Below, piece after piece: positions 1 through 10,048 of a stretch of 30,965 bases of DNA. Position 1 is the first letter of the stretch, and each line of letters opens with the position of its first letter. The stretch comes from a virus. Location of the stretch: IMG/VR virus record IMGVR_UViG_3300000101_000036, positions 12,621 to 43,585 of that record. One strand, 5' to 3'. The position numbers and the translations under genes are program-made. The notes beneath the pieces were generated by a model. The model saw only the letters and a list, made by a program, of their open reading frames with translations, was not told the DNA's origin and searched no databases.

Positions 1-2535
1 GTTGGACTACTTGTAGGTGTTGGTGTCGGTGTGTTAGTCGGACTTGGGGTTGGCGTGTTTGTAGGTGTAGGAGTTGGAGTTACCACATCAACGTCCACAT
101 CAAAATCACAATTTGGTGTTGGGCTAGGTGTAGGTGTGTTTGTCGGTGACGGAGTTGGACTATTAGTCGGTGTTGGTGATGGTGTGTTAGTCGGACTTGG
201 GGTTGGCGTGTTTGTAGGTGTTGGTGTAGGTGTACTTGTAGGGCTTGGAGTAGGTGTAGGAGTTACCACATCAACGTCTATGTCAAAATCACAATTTGGT
301 GTTGGGCTAGGTGTAGGGGTATTAGTTGGACTTGGACTTGGTGTTGGTGTGTTTGTTGGACTTGGACTTGGTGTTGGTGTAGGTGTACTTGTAGGGGTAG
401 GTGTCGGCGTAGGTGTTACCACGTCAATATCTATATCGAAGTCACAATTTGGTGTTGGGGTTGGTGTAGGTGTACTACTTGCCGTTGGGGTTGGAGTACT
501 ACTTTCTGTAGGTGATGGTGTAGGTGTTGGTGTGGGTGTACTACTTGCCGTTGGGGTTGGAGTACTACTTTCTGTAGGTGATGGTGTAGGTGTTGGAGTT
601 ACCACATCAATATCAATATCAAAATCACAATTTGGTGTAGGTGATGGTGTTGGTGTGTTAGTAGGACTTGGTGTAGGACTACTTGTTGGTGTGGGTGTAG
701 GTGTCTCCGTACTTGTTGGAGTTGGTGATGGTGTATTTGTAGGACTTGGTGTAGGTGTAGGTGTTACCACATCAACATCTATATCAAAGTCACAGTTAGG
801 TGTAGGTGTTGGAGTGGGAGTATTTGTTGGGCTCGGTGTTGGTGTATTAGTTGATGTTGGACTTGGTGTTGGTGTGTTAGTAGGCGTACTTGTTGGAGTA
901 TTAGTCGGGCTAGGTGATGGTGTTGGGGTAGGTGTTACCACGTCAACATCTATGTCGAAATCACAATTCGGTGTTGGTGAAGGTGTTGGGGTATTAGTTG
1001 GTGTATTAGTCGGAGTACTTGTTGGAGTACTTGTTGGAGTACTTGTAGGTGTGTTAGTTGAGCTTGGTGATGGTGTTGGTGTAGGAGTTACCACATCAAC
1101 ATCTATATCAAAATCACAATCTGGTGTTGGACTTGGTGTTGGTGTGTTAGTAGGCGTACTTGTTGGGGTATTAGTTGGTGTGTTAGTAGGTGTACTTGTA
1201 GGGCTAGGTGTAGGAGTTGGAGTTACCACATCAACGTCCACATCAAAATCACAATTTGGAGTAGGTGAAGGTGTTGGGGTATTAGTTGGACTTGGTGTTG
1301 GGGTATTAGTTGATGTTGGTGTAGGGGTATTAGTCGGAGTACTTGTTGGTGTTGGTGTAACCAAATCTACATCAATATCAAAATCACAGTTCGGCGTTGG
1401 GGTTGGTGTAGGTGTACTACTTGTCGTTGGGGTCGGAGTTGAACTGCTTGTTGGGCTCGGTGTAGGAGTAGGTGTAACTAAATCTACGTCAATATCAAAA
1501 TCACAATTTGGTGTAGGGGTAGGTGTTGGTGTTGGATCTGGTTCTACTGTGATAGTCGGTGTTGGAGTAGGACTACTTGTTGGAGTGGGGGTAGGTGTAA
1601 CTAAATCCACATCAATATCGAAATCACAATTTGGAGTACTCGTAGGTGTTGGTGTTGGATCTGGTTCTACTGTGATAGTCGGTGTTGGATCTGGTTCTAC
1701 CGTAGGTGTTGGTGTAGGAGTAACTAAATCAACATCGATATCAAAATCACAGTCTGGTGTAGGTGTTGGTGTAGGTGTTGGATCTGGTTCTACTGTGGGT
1801 GTTGGTGTTGGTGTACTACTTTCTGTAGGTGTAGGTGTTACTACATCAATATCGATATCAAAATCACAATCTGGTGTTGGGCTTGGTGTAGGTGTAGGCG
1901 TACTACTTTCTGTAGGTGTAGGTGTTACTACATCAATATCTATATCAAAATCACAGTCTATCGTAGGGGTAGGTGTTGGACTACTTGTTGGGCTTGGTGT
2001 GGGAGTAGGGGTAGTTAGATCAACATCAATATCAAAGTCACAATCTGTTGTTGGACTCGGTGTTGGTGTAGGAGTAGGTGTAACTAAATCCACATCAATA
2101 TCGAAATCACAGTTTAGAGTTGTTGTGGGAGTAGGTGTTGGAGTTGGTGTGGTTAAATCCACGTCAACGTCAAAATCGCAATCTAATGTAGGGGTTGGTG
2201 TAGGTGTACTACTTTCTGTAGGTGTTGGAGTTGGTGTGGTTAAATCCACGTCAACGTCAAAGTCACAGTTAGGTGTAGGTGTTGGTGTACTACTTTCTGT
2301 AGGTGTTGGTGTAGGCGTTGGGGTACTACTTTCTGTTGGGCTAGGTGTAGGTGTTGGTGTAGGCGTTGGGGTACTACTTTCCGTAGGTGTTGGTGTAGGC
2401 GTTGGGGTACTACTTTCTGTAGGTGATGGTGTAGGCGTACTAGTGGGGCTTGGAGTTGGTGTTGGGGTAGGTGTACTACTTTCTGTAGGTGTTGGAGTTG
2501 GGGTAGGTGTACTTGTGGGAGTAGGGCTCGGCCCT
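1..2535 (-). repeat. Coding Thr-Pro-rich array with 18 CDFDxDxD units
   Basis: Read on the minus strand, this segment encodes (TP)n stretches with Ser, Asn, Glu-Ser-Ser and Val-Glu-Pro-Asp insertions, interrupted by 18 copies of a unit like [13 protein letters not shown]. On the plus strand the units are marked by tcaca/tcgca cores starting at 2263, 2176, 2107, 2038, 1951, 1864, 1747, 1624, 1501, 1384, 1249, 1114, 961, 790, 625, 442, 289 and 106. All spacings are multiples of three. Copies 1-4 and 7-10 have VDL after the acidic core, copies 5-6 and 15-16 have DIDVV, and the other late copies have DVDVV. The array continues past the window edge. Confidence 0.95.
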
Positions 2536-5500
2536 GGTCGTCTAATATCATCACATGGTCCTGTTGCAATATACTCAATAGTCGGAGCATATACTTTAGA
2601 TATGATTATCCAACAATTTACACCTGGCGATAATTTCTGAATTACATTAATCTCATCATTTTGTGAACCTAGATTAAATTCAATATTAACTGAATCTCCT
2701 ATATCATATTCTTCACTTAGTTCAATATATCTTATCTCTCCCGTATCAAAATGTTTTACTTTGAATGCATTCAGGTTGTCACAATCATCTAACCCTGTGA
2801 GATCTCTCTCAATCTCATCTATATCCGGCATGTCAGAACAATCTAACTTGTCTTGAAAGTATTGTTGCATTTTCATGTCCATGTTTTCGAACTTCTGTTC
2901 GTCATGTCCAACTAATATACAGTCTTCAGAATCACCATTGAAAAGGATAACTTCAGAACAATTACTTGAGATATCGTAAATTGATGTTGGATTAACATTT
3001 AAATGGTAGAACAGATCTCTAGCACAGTAGTCTAAATCAACTTTGAGTACTTCAATAGGGAAACCGTGTTCGTTAAAAATATAATCACCACTTTCATAGT
3101 AACCAACTTGATAACTACAACAAGGATCAGTCGGGTCGTCGGGTCTTGGATATAATTCTTCGGGATACTTTTCAGTAAATCTCCAATTCTCTCCCTGACT
3201 TCCATCTTCCATTGTTTTAGTCATTACCCATAATCTTGTGTTAGGTAAAAAACTAAACCTTTCATTTATTTTATTAATCTTTGTGGATCCCAAACAGTCT
3301 TTATTTTCAACTGTTACAACCTTATAATCATAAGAGAACGAATAACCACTAATAACGGCATCATTATAGTCTTGAGATGAGAAAGGACAATCTTTATATA
3401 CTCCCGAAAGTAATTGATCACCTATTACAACGTTTTCAATGTTTATTTTTTCTAAGGTATTATTATCTAAATAAGTTTGTATTTGATCCCAAGTTGTGTT
3501 ACCGTCGAGGATAACACCATTATTAACTTTTATAACTTTAGTGTTTTGTCTCAGACCATAATCAAACGTAGGTCTATATTGTACGATAGGTTGTAGGGTA
3601 TAACCTGAGTAATTATCACAAAAAGTAATACCAGACTGACTATTAAGAGGATCACTACTATCAGGATTATCCCCATCATCATAAGTGTCAAACGAATATT
3701 GTAAATAATGACTTCTTGATGTAGTAACATCATCACCATCTACAGGATCCCATTCAAACTTTTGTTGTAACCCCTCTATTCTTATTTTTTGATCACAATT
3801 CGCGGCATCTGTTATTGATATATCAATAATATCATTTTCTCTAACATTATTAACAACAAACGTACATCCTGAAACGTGATCAACAGTATATGTGTGACCA
3901 CTGATTGATTCATTATACCCACCCACACAATCTATGAATATGTTTAATGGCCACGATGTATTATATGGTGGACAATCGGTACATGGATCTCCATCATCTA
4001 CAGTATCTTCATTACCAAATGTAACTCCCGATACTTCAAAATATACATCCTCCATTAAGATACAATCGTCCTCATCCTCAGGTAATGTGTAGAAAGTATT
4101 AGGACCGTAAACCTTAACTTTAGGGTCACATTGTGTAGTGCCCGTTAGATATGTCGATTCCCAAAAGAAATCAAACGTACTTAAATCTAAACAATCTAAA
4201 TCCGCAGGTATGTATGCGTCACCGTATGGATCACCAGGGTTTGAAATATATAATTGTGTGTCGTACGTGAACGGCGTAATTCTTATTTTTTGGACACCAT
4301 CACTATCAGTAAAGATTTCGTGAGAAACTATAGGTACATTTTCATATCCATAGTTTTCACCATTAGTTGATAGTTGATTATTAAACCCATTTTCTATATT
4401 TTGATTTTCATCACTTGTTTCCGTATTACCCGTGATTCTTTCATATCCTTCTCCACCCGCGTGGTTACTAATGGTATCATAACCAGTATATGCCGTTTTA
4501 GTATAATATTTTTCATTTATTTGAGAGAATATGCTATTAACCGCATTGACCCATAAAGGATCCAATACATCTCTGTCAGGGTTTAGATTACATTTAAAAT
4601 CACATAGTAGTGGTAAGTGTTTTGACCCATCAAAGGTCGTTCCACCGTCGAAAACAACGTCGTTAATAGTTGTACATTCGGAAGTAGAAATAAATGGATC
4701 AAATAATTGTCCCCCTGTAAGTGTGATCGGAGAAGACGCCGTATATTCTTCCCCCATTAAAACTATCTTTAGGACGTAAGTGACTCCACTTACAACAGTT
4801 AACCCTCTAAATAAATCCTTGTCACCTAAAAAATAAACTTCTAAATCTTCCTCTATAGAGTGTTCGAAACCTAATTTAGGGTATAGATTATCCTCAACCT
4901 GTTCAATAGTACATGGTTTCAAATAATCGTGTTTAGATCTACCAATACGACTATTTTCTAAAATATTACCGCCCGTCCATAAAGTTGTTGCAGGAACAAA
5001 CTGTTCCACAATCTCCACCCAATGAGGACTCATTCTATTAATGAACTCATTGACTGTTGGGAAACTATATGGTGAACCCACCTTTTCCAAATACCCCCAA
5101 TAAACATCTTCTAATTGAATATAAGATTTTTGGTATTTTACAGTGTGTGAATTACGTATTTGTTCATTTAATACGTTATCCATATATTCTGCAAACGTAA
5201 AACCTGTTTGTGGTTGAAGAGTTTTTAATCCAAAACTCACCTCTAAATCTCTCGACTTTTTATATACATCATAATCAATACCTTGTGCAGAAGACAAGTA
5301 GATTTGTATATTTTTTCTATTTAAGGTTTTTGAGTCTACATCCGATAGTAATTCTGTCTTATTGTTATCAATCGTGTTGTGTAATTCATGTCCGTAATCT
5401 AATCCGTAAAATTGTCTATATAAATCAAAATAATCCTCACCATAAGTGTAGTCCTTATTTTTTGTTTTTATAATTTTAGGATTGGACAGTAAGTTAGAAT

Positions 5501-7247
5501 TCTCAGTATCTAATTCGGTTGAGGATCTATGTTGTAGAGATATTTCATACCAACCCGAACCTTTTTGAAAAAATACGTCATTATTCTCACTTACAATCTT
5601 TTGTACATCACCATACTTTGTTACACCTGTTAAAACTATAGGGTATTCATCAGTTTGGTATGTAGTTGAACCAGTGGTAGTTACTCCTGTATATGTAAAA
5701 GAAGATGAAATATCTTCAAAATCCATTTGACCGACAGTAAATGTTTTTTCTAACTGTGTTAAGTCATATATGTCACTATCGATATCAGAGGAAACCTTCT
5801 TAACGTCATCGTATTTGTATACGTGTTCATTAATTTTTATTAATGGTTCTGGTGCCCCGATAAATCTTAAGAAGAACTCAATAGATTTTCTTGTACCTTT
5901 TGCTTTATATATTCTTACAAGATTAATAACTAATCTTCTATAAAATTCCGCCTCTGCCTCAACCATATTCATTCCAAGGTTGTTACCTTCGAATTGACTA
6001 TCTATTCTTGAATAAAGTGTGTCTTCTAATGATTTTTCATCAAATAGATTTACAGAATCTAACCCTAATGTGTTTGATAGATTTTTTAATAGTACGTCAG
6101 GGATATTATTAATCTTATCATAACTCACATTTCTCATGTACGCTATGTTATCTATAAATTTCTTGACGGAATCAAAACCACTACCGTACAACTGAAACAT
6201 AGAAGACATTCTTTGATCTTCCGTATCAAATTCATTTAACGATGCTGTGGTTAGAAATCTTGAAATTAGGTTCGATTTATACTGATCAACTTCGTCACCT
6301 ATTGATTTTAAAGTTTGTAGGTATCCAATATAATCAGTACCACCAATCTTTATGTTCCAACCATCTTTAAATAATGGCCAACTAATTTTAGTTGTTGTGG
6401 TCTCTGTTTTAGACCCATCTAAAGAGTCCTTTGGTAATTTAAATTCGGCAGTGTACTTAGGTGTAGATTCTCTATCTAAAATTAGACTCTCTAATTCATC
6501 TAAACTTCCGAAAAACTCCTCTACTGTCTGACTGATTGGTCTAATTAAGAAACTCTCACTGTATGTGTTACCATTAAAGGGTCTTCCTTTAACCTTTACT
6601 GTTATAAGTCCGTCATTTCCTGCCTTAGTATAGGTTAGTATTGGATATTCAACCTCATCTATAATAACCGAATACTTAGAATAATTTTCAAAGAAATTTT
6701 TGAACTCATTACTGACATCGGGACTTACATTACTTAAAGGTTTTTCAAGTACAACATCTAATGGATTGAATATTTTTGATTTTTCAAACTTAAAAGTTGT
6801 TGTCCTCGCTTTAAGACTATAATTTATATTCTCCGCAGTGTATTGTGAAAATGATACGGGAGTTTCTTTGTCTATAAAGAAACCCGCAGGGAACTGTTCT
6901 ACTATATTATTAACTGAAGATGATAGTCTTTTACTTAAAGACCCAAATAATGTCTTAGAACCCGCGTCTTTGTCCTGTCTGAACTTTACTTTACCCTCTT
7001 TCTTTACGGATCTTTCCGATTTTGTTTTAGGTGCGTTAGTTTCTTCTTTAAGGTTCTCAATTGTTAAGAACTCAGAAAAAGGTACAGATGTAAAACTCTT
7101 AGTATCTCTTTGTGGTATTGTCTTATCTATCGAAAAATTTGTCGCAGTCAACTGACTTGACCCGTTAGTAATTTGATTACCAACTAAGTTGTCATTAAAG
7201 GTATCCCCTCCACTTGCAGATTGACTTGGAACTTTTCTTTTCGCCAT
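1..7247 (-). CDS. Giant baseplate/tail-fibre-like virion protein with Thr-Pro repeat tail (3' end beyond window)
   Basis: The minus-strand frame opens at ATG 7247 ([15 protein letters not shown]) and reads without a stop to base 1, giving at least 2415 residues; the C-terminus lies outside the window. I checked that both ends share one frame. Around residues 448-463 the motif [17 protein letters not shown] recalls the conserved KGT...LG segment of P2 gpI-type tail proteins, and [11 protein letters not shown] follows near 749-759. Residues of about 890-1560 are beta-rich-looking with scattered Cys. From about 1573 onward the chain is Thr-Pro-Ser rich and carries the 18-copy array listed separately. 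The start shares one base with the preceding stop (TAATG), so translation is probably coupled. Its position at the end of the baseplate operon suggests a distal tail or host-contact role. Virion protein is likely; the gpI relationship rests on short motifs only. Confidence 0.85.
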   Translation of the reverse strand, partial: MAKRKVPSQSASGGDTFNDNLVGNQITNGSSQLTATNFSIDKTIPQRDTKSFTSVPFSEFLTIENLKEETNAPKTKSERSVKKEGKVKFRQDKDAGSKTLFGSLSKRLSSSVNNIVEQFPAGFFIDKETPVSFSQYTAENINYSLKARTTTFKFEKSKIFNPLDVVLEKPLSNVSPDVSNEFKNFFENYSKYSVIIDEVEYPILTYTKAGNDGLITVKVKGRPFNGNTYSESFLIRPISQTVEEFFGSLDELESLILDRESTPKYTAEFKLPKDSLDGSKTETTTTKISWPLFKDGWNIKIGGTDYIGYLQTLKSIGDEVDQYKSNLISRFLTTASLNEFDTEDQRMSSMFQLYGSGFDSVKKFIDNIAYMRNVSYDKINNIPDVLLKNLSNTLGLDSVNLFDEKSLEDTLYSRIDSQFEGNNLGMNMVEAEAEFYRRLVINLVRIYKAKGTRKSIEFFLRFIGAPEPLIKINEHVYKYDDVKKVSSDIDSDIYDLTQLEKTFTVGQMDFEDISSSFTYTGVTTTGSTTYQTDEYPIVLTGVTKYGDVQKIVSENNDVFFQKGSGWYEISLQHRSSTELDTENSNLLSNPKIIKTKNKDYTYGEDYFDLYRQFYGLDYGHELHNTIDNNKTELLSDVDSKTLNRKNIQIYLSSAQGIDYDVYKKSRDLEVSFGLKTLQPQTGFTFAEYMDNVLNEQIRNSHTVKYQKSYIQLEDVYWGYLEKVGSPYSFPTVNEFINRMSPHWVEIVEQFVPATTLWTGGNILENSRIGRSKHDYLKPCTIEQVEDNLYPKLGFEHSIEEDLEVYFLGDKDLFRGLTVVSGVTYVLKIVLMGEEYTASSPITLTGGQLFDPFISTSECTTINDVVFDGGTTFDGSKHLPLLCDFKCNLNPDRDVLDPLWVNAVNSIFSQINEKYYTKTAYTGYDTISNHAGGEGYERITGNTETSDENQNIENGFNNQLSTNGENYGYENVPIVSHEIFTDSDGVQKIRITPFTYDTQLYISNPGDPYGDAYIPADLDCLDLSTFDFFWESTYLTGTTQCDPKVKVYGPNTFYTLPEDEDDCILMEDVYFEVSGVTFGNEDTVDDGDPCTDCPPYNTSWPLNIFIDCVGGYNESISGHTYTVDHVSGCTFVVNNVRENDIIDISITDAANCDQKIRIEGLQQKFEWDPVDGDDVTTSRSHYLQYSFDTYDDGDNPDSSDPLNSQSGITFCDNYSGYTLQPIVQYRPTFDYGLRQNTKVIKVNNGVILDGNTTWDQIQTYLDNNTLEKINIENVVIGDQLLSGVYKDCPFSSQDYNDAVISGYSFSYDYKVVTVENKDCLGSTKINKINERFSFLPNTRLWVMTKTMEDGSQGENWRFTEKYPEELYPRPDDPTDPCCSYQVGYYESGDYIFNEHGFPIEVLKVDLDYCARDLFYHLNVNPTSIYDISSNCSEVILFNGDSEDCILVGHDEQKFENMDMKMQQYFQDKLDCSDMPDIDEIERDLTGLDDCDNLNAFKVKHFDTGEIRYIELSEEYDIGDSVNIEFNLGSQNDEINVIQKLSPGVNCWIIISKVYAPTIEYIATGPCDDIRRPGPSPTPTSTPTPTPTPTESSTPTPTPTPSPTSTPTPSPTESSTPTPTPTPTESSTPTPTPTPTPSPTESSTPTPTPTPTESSTPTPTPNCDFDVDVDLTTPTPTPTESSTPTPTPTLDCDFDVDVDLTTPTPTPTPTTTLNCDFDIDVDLVTPTPTPTPSPTTDCDFDIDVDLTTPTPTPSPTSSPTPTPTIDCDFDIDIDVVTPTPTESSTPTPTPSPTPDCDFDIDIDVVTPTPTESSTPTPTPTVEPDPTPTPTPTPDCDFDIDVDLVTPTPTPTVEPDPTPTITVEPDPTPTPTSTPNCDFDIDVDLVTPTPTPTSSPTPTPTITVEPDPTPTPTPTPNCDFDIDVDLVTPTPTPSPTSSSTPTPTTSSTPTPTPTPNCDFDIDVDLVTPTPTSTPTNTPTPTSTNTPTPSPTNTPTPSPTPNCDFDVDVDVVTPTPTPSPTSTPTNTPTNTPTSTPTNTPTPSPTPDCDFDIDVDVVTPTPTPSPSSTNTPTSTPTSTPTSTPTNTPTNTPTPSPTPNCDFDIDVDVVTPTPTPSPSPTNTPTSTPTNTPTPSPTSTNTPTPSPTNTPTPTPTPNCDFDIDVDVVTPTPTPSPTNTPSPTPTSTETPTPTPTSSPTPSPTNTPTPSPTPNCDFDIDIDVVTPTPTPSPTESSTPTPTASSTPTPTPTPSPTESSTPTPTASSTPTPTPTPNCDFDIDIDVVTPTPTPTPTSTPTPTPSPSPTNTPTPSPSPTNTPTPSPTPNCDFDIDVDVVTPTPTPSPTSTPTPTPTNTPTPSPTNTPSPTPTNSPTPSPTNTPTPSPTPNCDFDVDVDVVTPTPTPTNTPTPSPTNTPTPTPTSSP

Positions 7248-8161
7248 TATTCAGTGATATCATCAAAGTTTTTAGTTTCATCAATTTCGTCCCTTTCTTC
7301 TCTAACCTCGTAAAGTGTTTCGTTGAACTCATCTCTTACTTCAAACAAGTTGAATTGTTTGTAGATATTGTTTTCCGCAGTGTATATCGTATATATTCCA
7401 TCAGAAATAGATTTAGTTTGGTTACCGTAAAATGCGTAAGCCAATGTTGTCTCATCATGTTCTACCATATCAATTTCAATCGTTGTTGGATTAAAAAATG
7501 TGTTTGATAAAATTATATTTTGAGACGGTTCCCCAATAAAGGGAACTGTATTCGGTCTATTCGATGGTGCAGATGACGGAGTTACCGTCAAAAACAACAA
7601 ATTAGTTGCCTGATCTGTGTATTGATACCTTATCGCCTTTTGAGTTGTACTAGTTAAATTTGATGTGATCGGAGTACAGTAGAATGAAGATGTAACAACC
7701 CTATAAAAATTAGGGGTTTTACTTCCATCATCGTTCAAATACTCTACTCTATATCCAACTAAACCTTGAGGGTTGAATTTATTTCTATCTGTTGAGGGTA
7801 CATTACTTAAGTCTATAATAATCCCCCTTACCGATGGTAGTGATGCTAACACCCCACAATCAGTTATAGAAGTTCTTATTTGTTTAGGTCTAAGATGTAA
7901 GGTATATATACCTAACTCATCAAAGTCCGCTGTGTCTAACTTTAAATTATATAACCCACCTAAAATTTCTGCATCGGGTGCGTTTGGTGCATCCGTCGTA
8001 TCTGAATTGTGATAGATAGGTGTTAATATATCTTCCGAATTTAATTTTTTAAATTGTACAGGTGCGGACGACGTTCTCCCAGAGACATAATGATAGAAAA
8101 TTTCTACGTCTGCTGGTGACACATCTGCCGGTCTTACTGTTCCATAACTACCTACTGCCAT
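7247..8161 (-). CDS. Hypothetical virion protein (304 aa)
   Basis: I do not recognise a named family. The protein starts [18 protein letters not shown] and seems to be a mostly beta-strand structural protein. It has a central hydrophobic stretch near residues 95-120 ([15 protein letters not shown]) and a very acidic, charged C-terminus (residues of about 270-304, rich in Glu, Asp and Arg) that could form a helix. The stop overlaps the ATG of the giant downstream gene by one base, so the two are probably made together. The leader is AT-rich with an AAAGGAT element only two bases before the ATG, too close for an ordinary Shine-Dalgarno site. Its place in the tail operon argues for a baseplate or fibre-attachment part. 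Confidence 0.8.
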   Translation of the reverse strand: MAVGSYGTVRPADVSPADVEIFYHYVSGRTSSAPVQFKKLNSEDILTPIYHNSDTTDAPNAPDAEILGGLYNLKLDTADFDELGIYTLHLRPKQIRTSITDCGVLASLPSVRGIIIDLSNVPSTDRNKFNPQGLVGYRVEYLNDDGSKTPNFYRVVTSSFYCTPITSNLTSTTQKAIRYQYTDQATNLLFLTVTPSSAPSNRPNTVPFIGEPSQNIILSNTFFNPTTIEIDMVEHDETTLAYAFYGNQTKSISDGIYTIYTAENNIYKQFNLFEVRDEFNETLYEVREERDEIDETKNFDDITE

Positions 8162-8186
8162 ATCCTTTTAATTAATAAATATTATT

Positions 8187-9104
8187 CTATTGTTTTTTAA
8201 CTTGGAAAAATCCATTTCCGTAGATATCTATTTCACCTACGTTATCAATTTCTCCTAATCTTAGGTTCATTTCTAAGACCCCTTGCTTACCTCTTTCAAC
8301 AAACACATCAGAAAAAATGGTTGGTTCATCAATAAAACCAATGAAATGTTCATTCCTTGTTAACATCTCATTAAAGACCTCTTCTTTTTGATAATCACTT
8401 GTTGTTCCTGTTATTGTTGTTATTCCATCATCATAATCTTTATATGATAAATTATCTATTGTATATCCCGTATAACTACCTACACCATCAGTACCGACCG
8501 TTGTTCCTTGGTATGTACTTTCACCGTATCTCTTTAATTCACTTAACCTACTTCTTCCTTTAGCCGCAAAATATATTGGACCATCTGAATCCTTTTCAAC
8601 ATAATCCAAATCATTTATATAATTTTGAGTGATCGTAACCCCCGTAGTATATGGTAACGTAAACGGACCAAACGATCCGTTAGGATTAGTGACAGTTGTG
8701 TTTTTAGGTACCGTAATTTTTTTCGTTATTTTTTTCTGAGTCCAATTATTACTTAAACTAATAGACACATTATAAGTACCTGCAGAAGGAAATGTATGTT
8801 GTTTATATTCTAAATTATTACCAAGACCCACACCGATAGTATCTACCGTACCATCACCATAATCAATGGAAAAGGTTTCGTTTTTTATTATCCTTAATGC
8901 ATCCCTGTTAACTGAATTATAAAGTCTTATTGTATTACCGGATGTATGTTGGTAATTAAAGTTTGTTATTTGTTCAACTTGTTCTATATCTCCCTCAAAT
9001 CCAACCATTCCCCCCATCTCATAACCTTTACTGTTTAAGTATATTGGTAAATGATATGTCGTACCCGTTACTGACCTTAATATTTTATAGTAATCTTTTT
9101 TCAT
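8187..9104 (-). CDS. Virion protein with PKD-like domain (305 aa)
   Basis: Residues of about 78-116 contain FSIDYGDGTVD followed by HTFPSAGTYNVSIS. This is the pattern of a PKD-type Ig-like fold (a D/WGDG turn, then H-x-F/Y, then G-x-Y-x-V). PKD domains usually mediate protein or carbohydrate contact on extracellular or virion proteins. The C-terminus (VLEMNLRLGEIDNVGEIDIY) looks like a further beta domain. The start codon overlaps the stop of the upstream 315-aa gene by four bases (ATGA), a coupling arrangement typical of phage morphogenesis operons. I infer a tail or baseplate accessory protein; the exact part is unknown. Confidence 0.8.
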   Translation of the reverse strand: MKKDYYKILRSVTGTTYHLPIYLNSKGYEMGGMVGFEGDIEQVEQITNFNYQHTSGNTIRLYNSVNRDALRIIKNETFSIDYGDGTVDTIGVGLGNNLEYKQHTFPSAGTYNVSISLSNNWTQKKITKKITVPKNTTVTNPNGSFGPFTLPYTTGVTITQNYINDLDYVEKDSDGPIYFAAKGRSRLSELKRYGESTYQGTTVGTDGVGSYTGYTIDNLSYKDYDDGITTITGTTSDYQKEEVFNEMLTRNEHFIGFIDEPTIFSDVFVERGKQGVLEMNLRLGEIDNVGEIDIYGNGFFQVKKQ

Positions 9105-10048
9105 GAAGATGCGTCGTTTTCGTTTAATGGTGGTTCTGCAGTGGGTGATGGTGGGGATACAAAGTCCTCACTTAACTCGTAAAACTTTATTGGGTCTCCA
9201 CTCATTCCTTTTCTATTCGAGGTGTAGGGGGATGATCCATCGTATTCCGAAATTGTATAATGATAAGTGGGTATGTCCGTCCTATTCATTTCAACTTGAA
9301 AGTATAAATCTTCTTCCTCCGTTACAGTTGGTGTATTTGTTATTTGTTTATTTGCAAACTGTACTTTAGTTCCGTCCGCAGAATTATAAAATTTTGCCGT
9401 CATGTAAAACGTAGTACCCGTAAGTTCGGTCTCTTCTAAAACAGTATCATCATGAAACCAAAAAAGGTACATGTTCTCCTTGTTTCTCATACTTGATCCA
9501 AAAAATACAGGTACATATATTTTTTCAAATTTGTTTGTAAAGGTTACTCTTTCACCAATTGCGGGTGCTAAATTTTTTGCAAAAACCAATCTTCTATTGG
9601 ATCTATTAGGTGGTTCATTATTGGGTGTTTTATAAAACTCCAACCTAAAAAAACTGTATTTTAAGTTAGCCATTAATTTATCTGTTTGACTAATACCTAC
9701 ATTCTTATAATCTAAAGTGTAATTATTTGACGAATCCTTAAAATAAAAGTGAAACCATATATCGGTCTGCTCCACACTATTTACTGTTGTTGTAAATAAA
9801 GACGCCGATGCCGCTTCACTATTGTCTTCTGCGGGAGCCGTAGATGCGGGTGGTGGTTGACCATTACTAGATATATATGGTTTATGGATATATCTATTAG
9901 TCTCATAGTTCTCCACAGGGTTAATAATATCCCTTAAAACCTCATCCTCATACGATTGAAAATTCTCATCCCAACCCGCATCGGTTTTAAAGTTTTGTTC
10001 CTTATTAATTAATAAGTTCTTGTTATTTTGGTTGAATCTAATTTTCAT
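9101..10048 (-). CDS. Hypothetical virion protein with Pro-rich tail (315 aa)
   Basis: No family is recognised. The N-terminus (MKIRFNQNNKNLLINKEQNF) is polar and there is no signal peptide. A low-complexity Ala/Pro segment sits near residues 65-85 (PPPASTAPAEDNSEAASAS), likely a flexible linker between two beta-rich parts. The C-terminus is Pro/Ser/Glu rich (FVSPPSPTAEPPLNENDASS). The ATG directly abuts the TAG stop of the upstream 581-aa gene, and the stop overlaps the next ATG by four bases. Context in the baseplate block makes a structural role likely. Confidence 0.78.
   Translation of the reverse strand: MKIRFNQNNKNLLINKEQNFKTDAGWDENFQSYEDEVLRDIINPVENYETNRYIHKPYISSNGQPPPASTAPAEDNSEAASASLFTTTVNSVEQTDIWFHFYFKDSSNNYTLDYKNVGISQTDKLMANLKYSFFRLEFYKTPNNEPPNRSNRRLVFAKNLAPAIGERVTFTNKFEKIYVPVFFGSSMRNKENMYLFWFHDDTVLEETELTGTTFYMTAKFYNSADGTKVQFANKQITNTPTVTEEEDLYFQVEMNRTDIPTYHYTISEYDGSSPYTSNRKGMSGDPIKFYELSEDFVSPPSPTAEPPLNENDASS

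Noticed and set aside
2240-2590. A 116-residue minus-strand ORF rich in Gln/His/Leu
   Set aside because: It is an out-of-frame shadow of the same repeats on the same strand as the giant gene.
31-2640. An 869-residue plus-strand ORF rich in Val-Gly with repeated SKSQFGV segments
   Set aside because: It is the exact antisense of the Thr-Pro/CDFDxDxD repeat coding region. The repeat lacks stops in this frame because of its composition, and the minus frame is continuous with a 7.2-kb gene.
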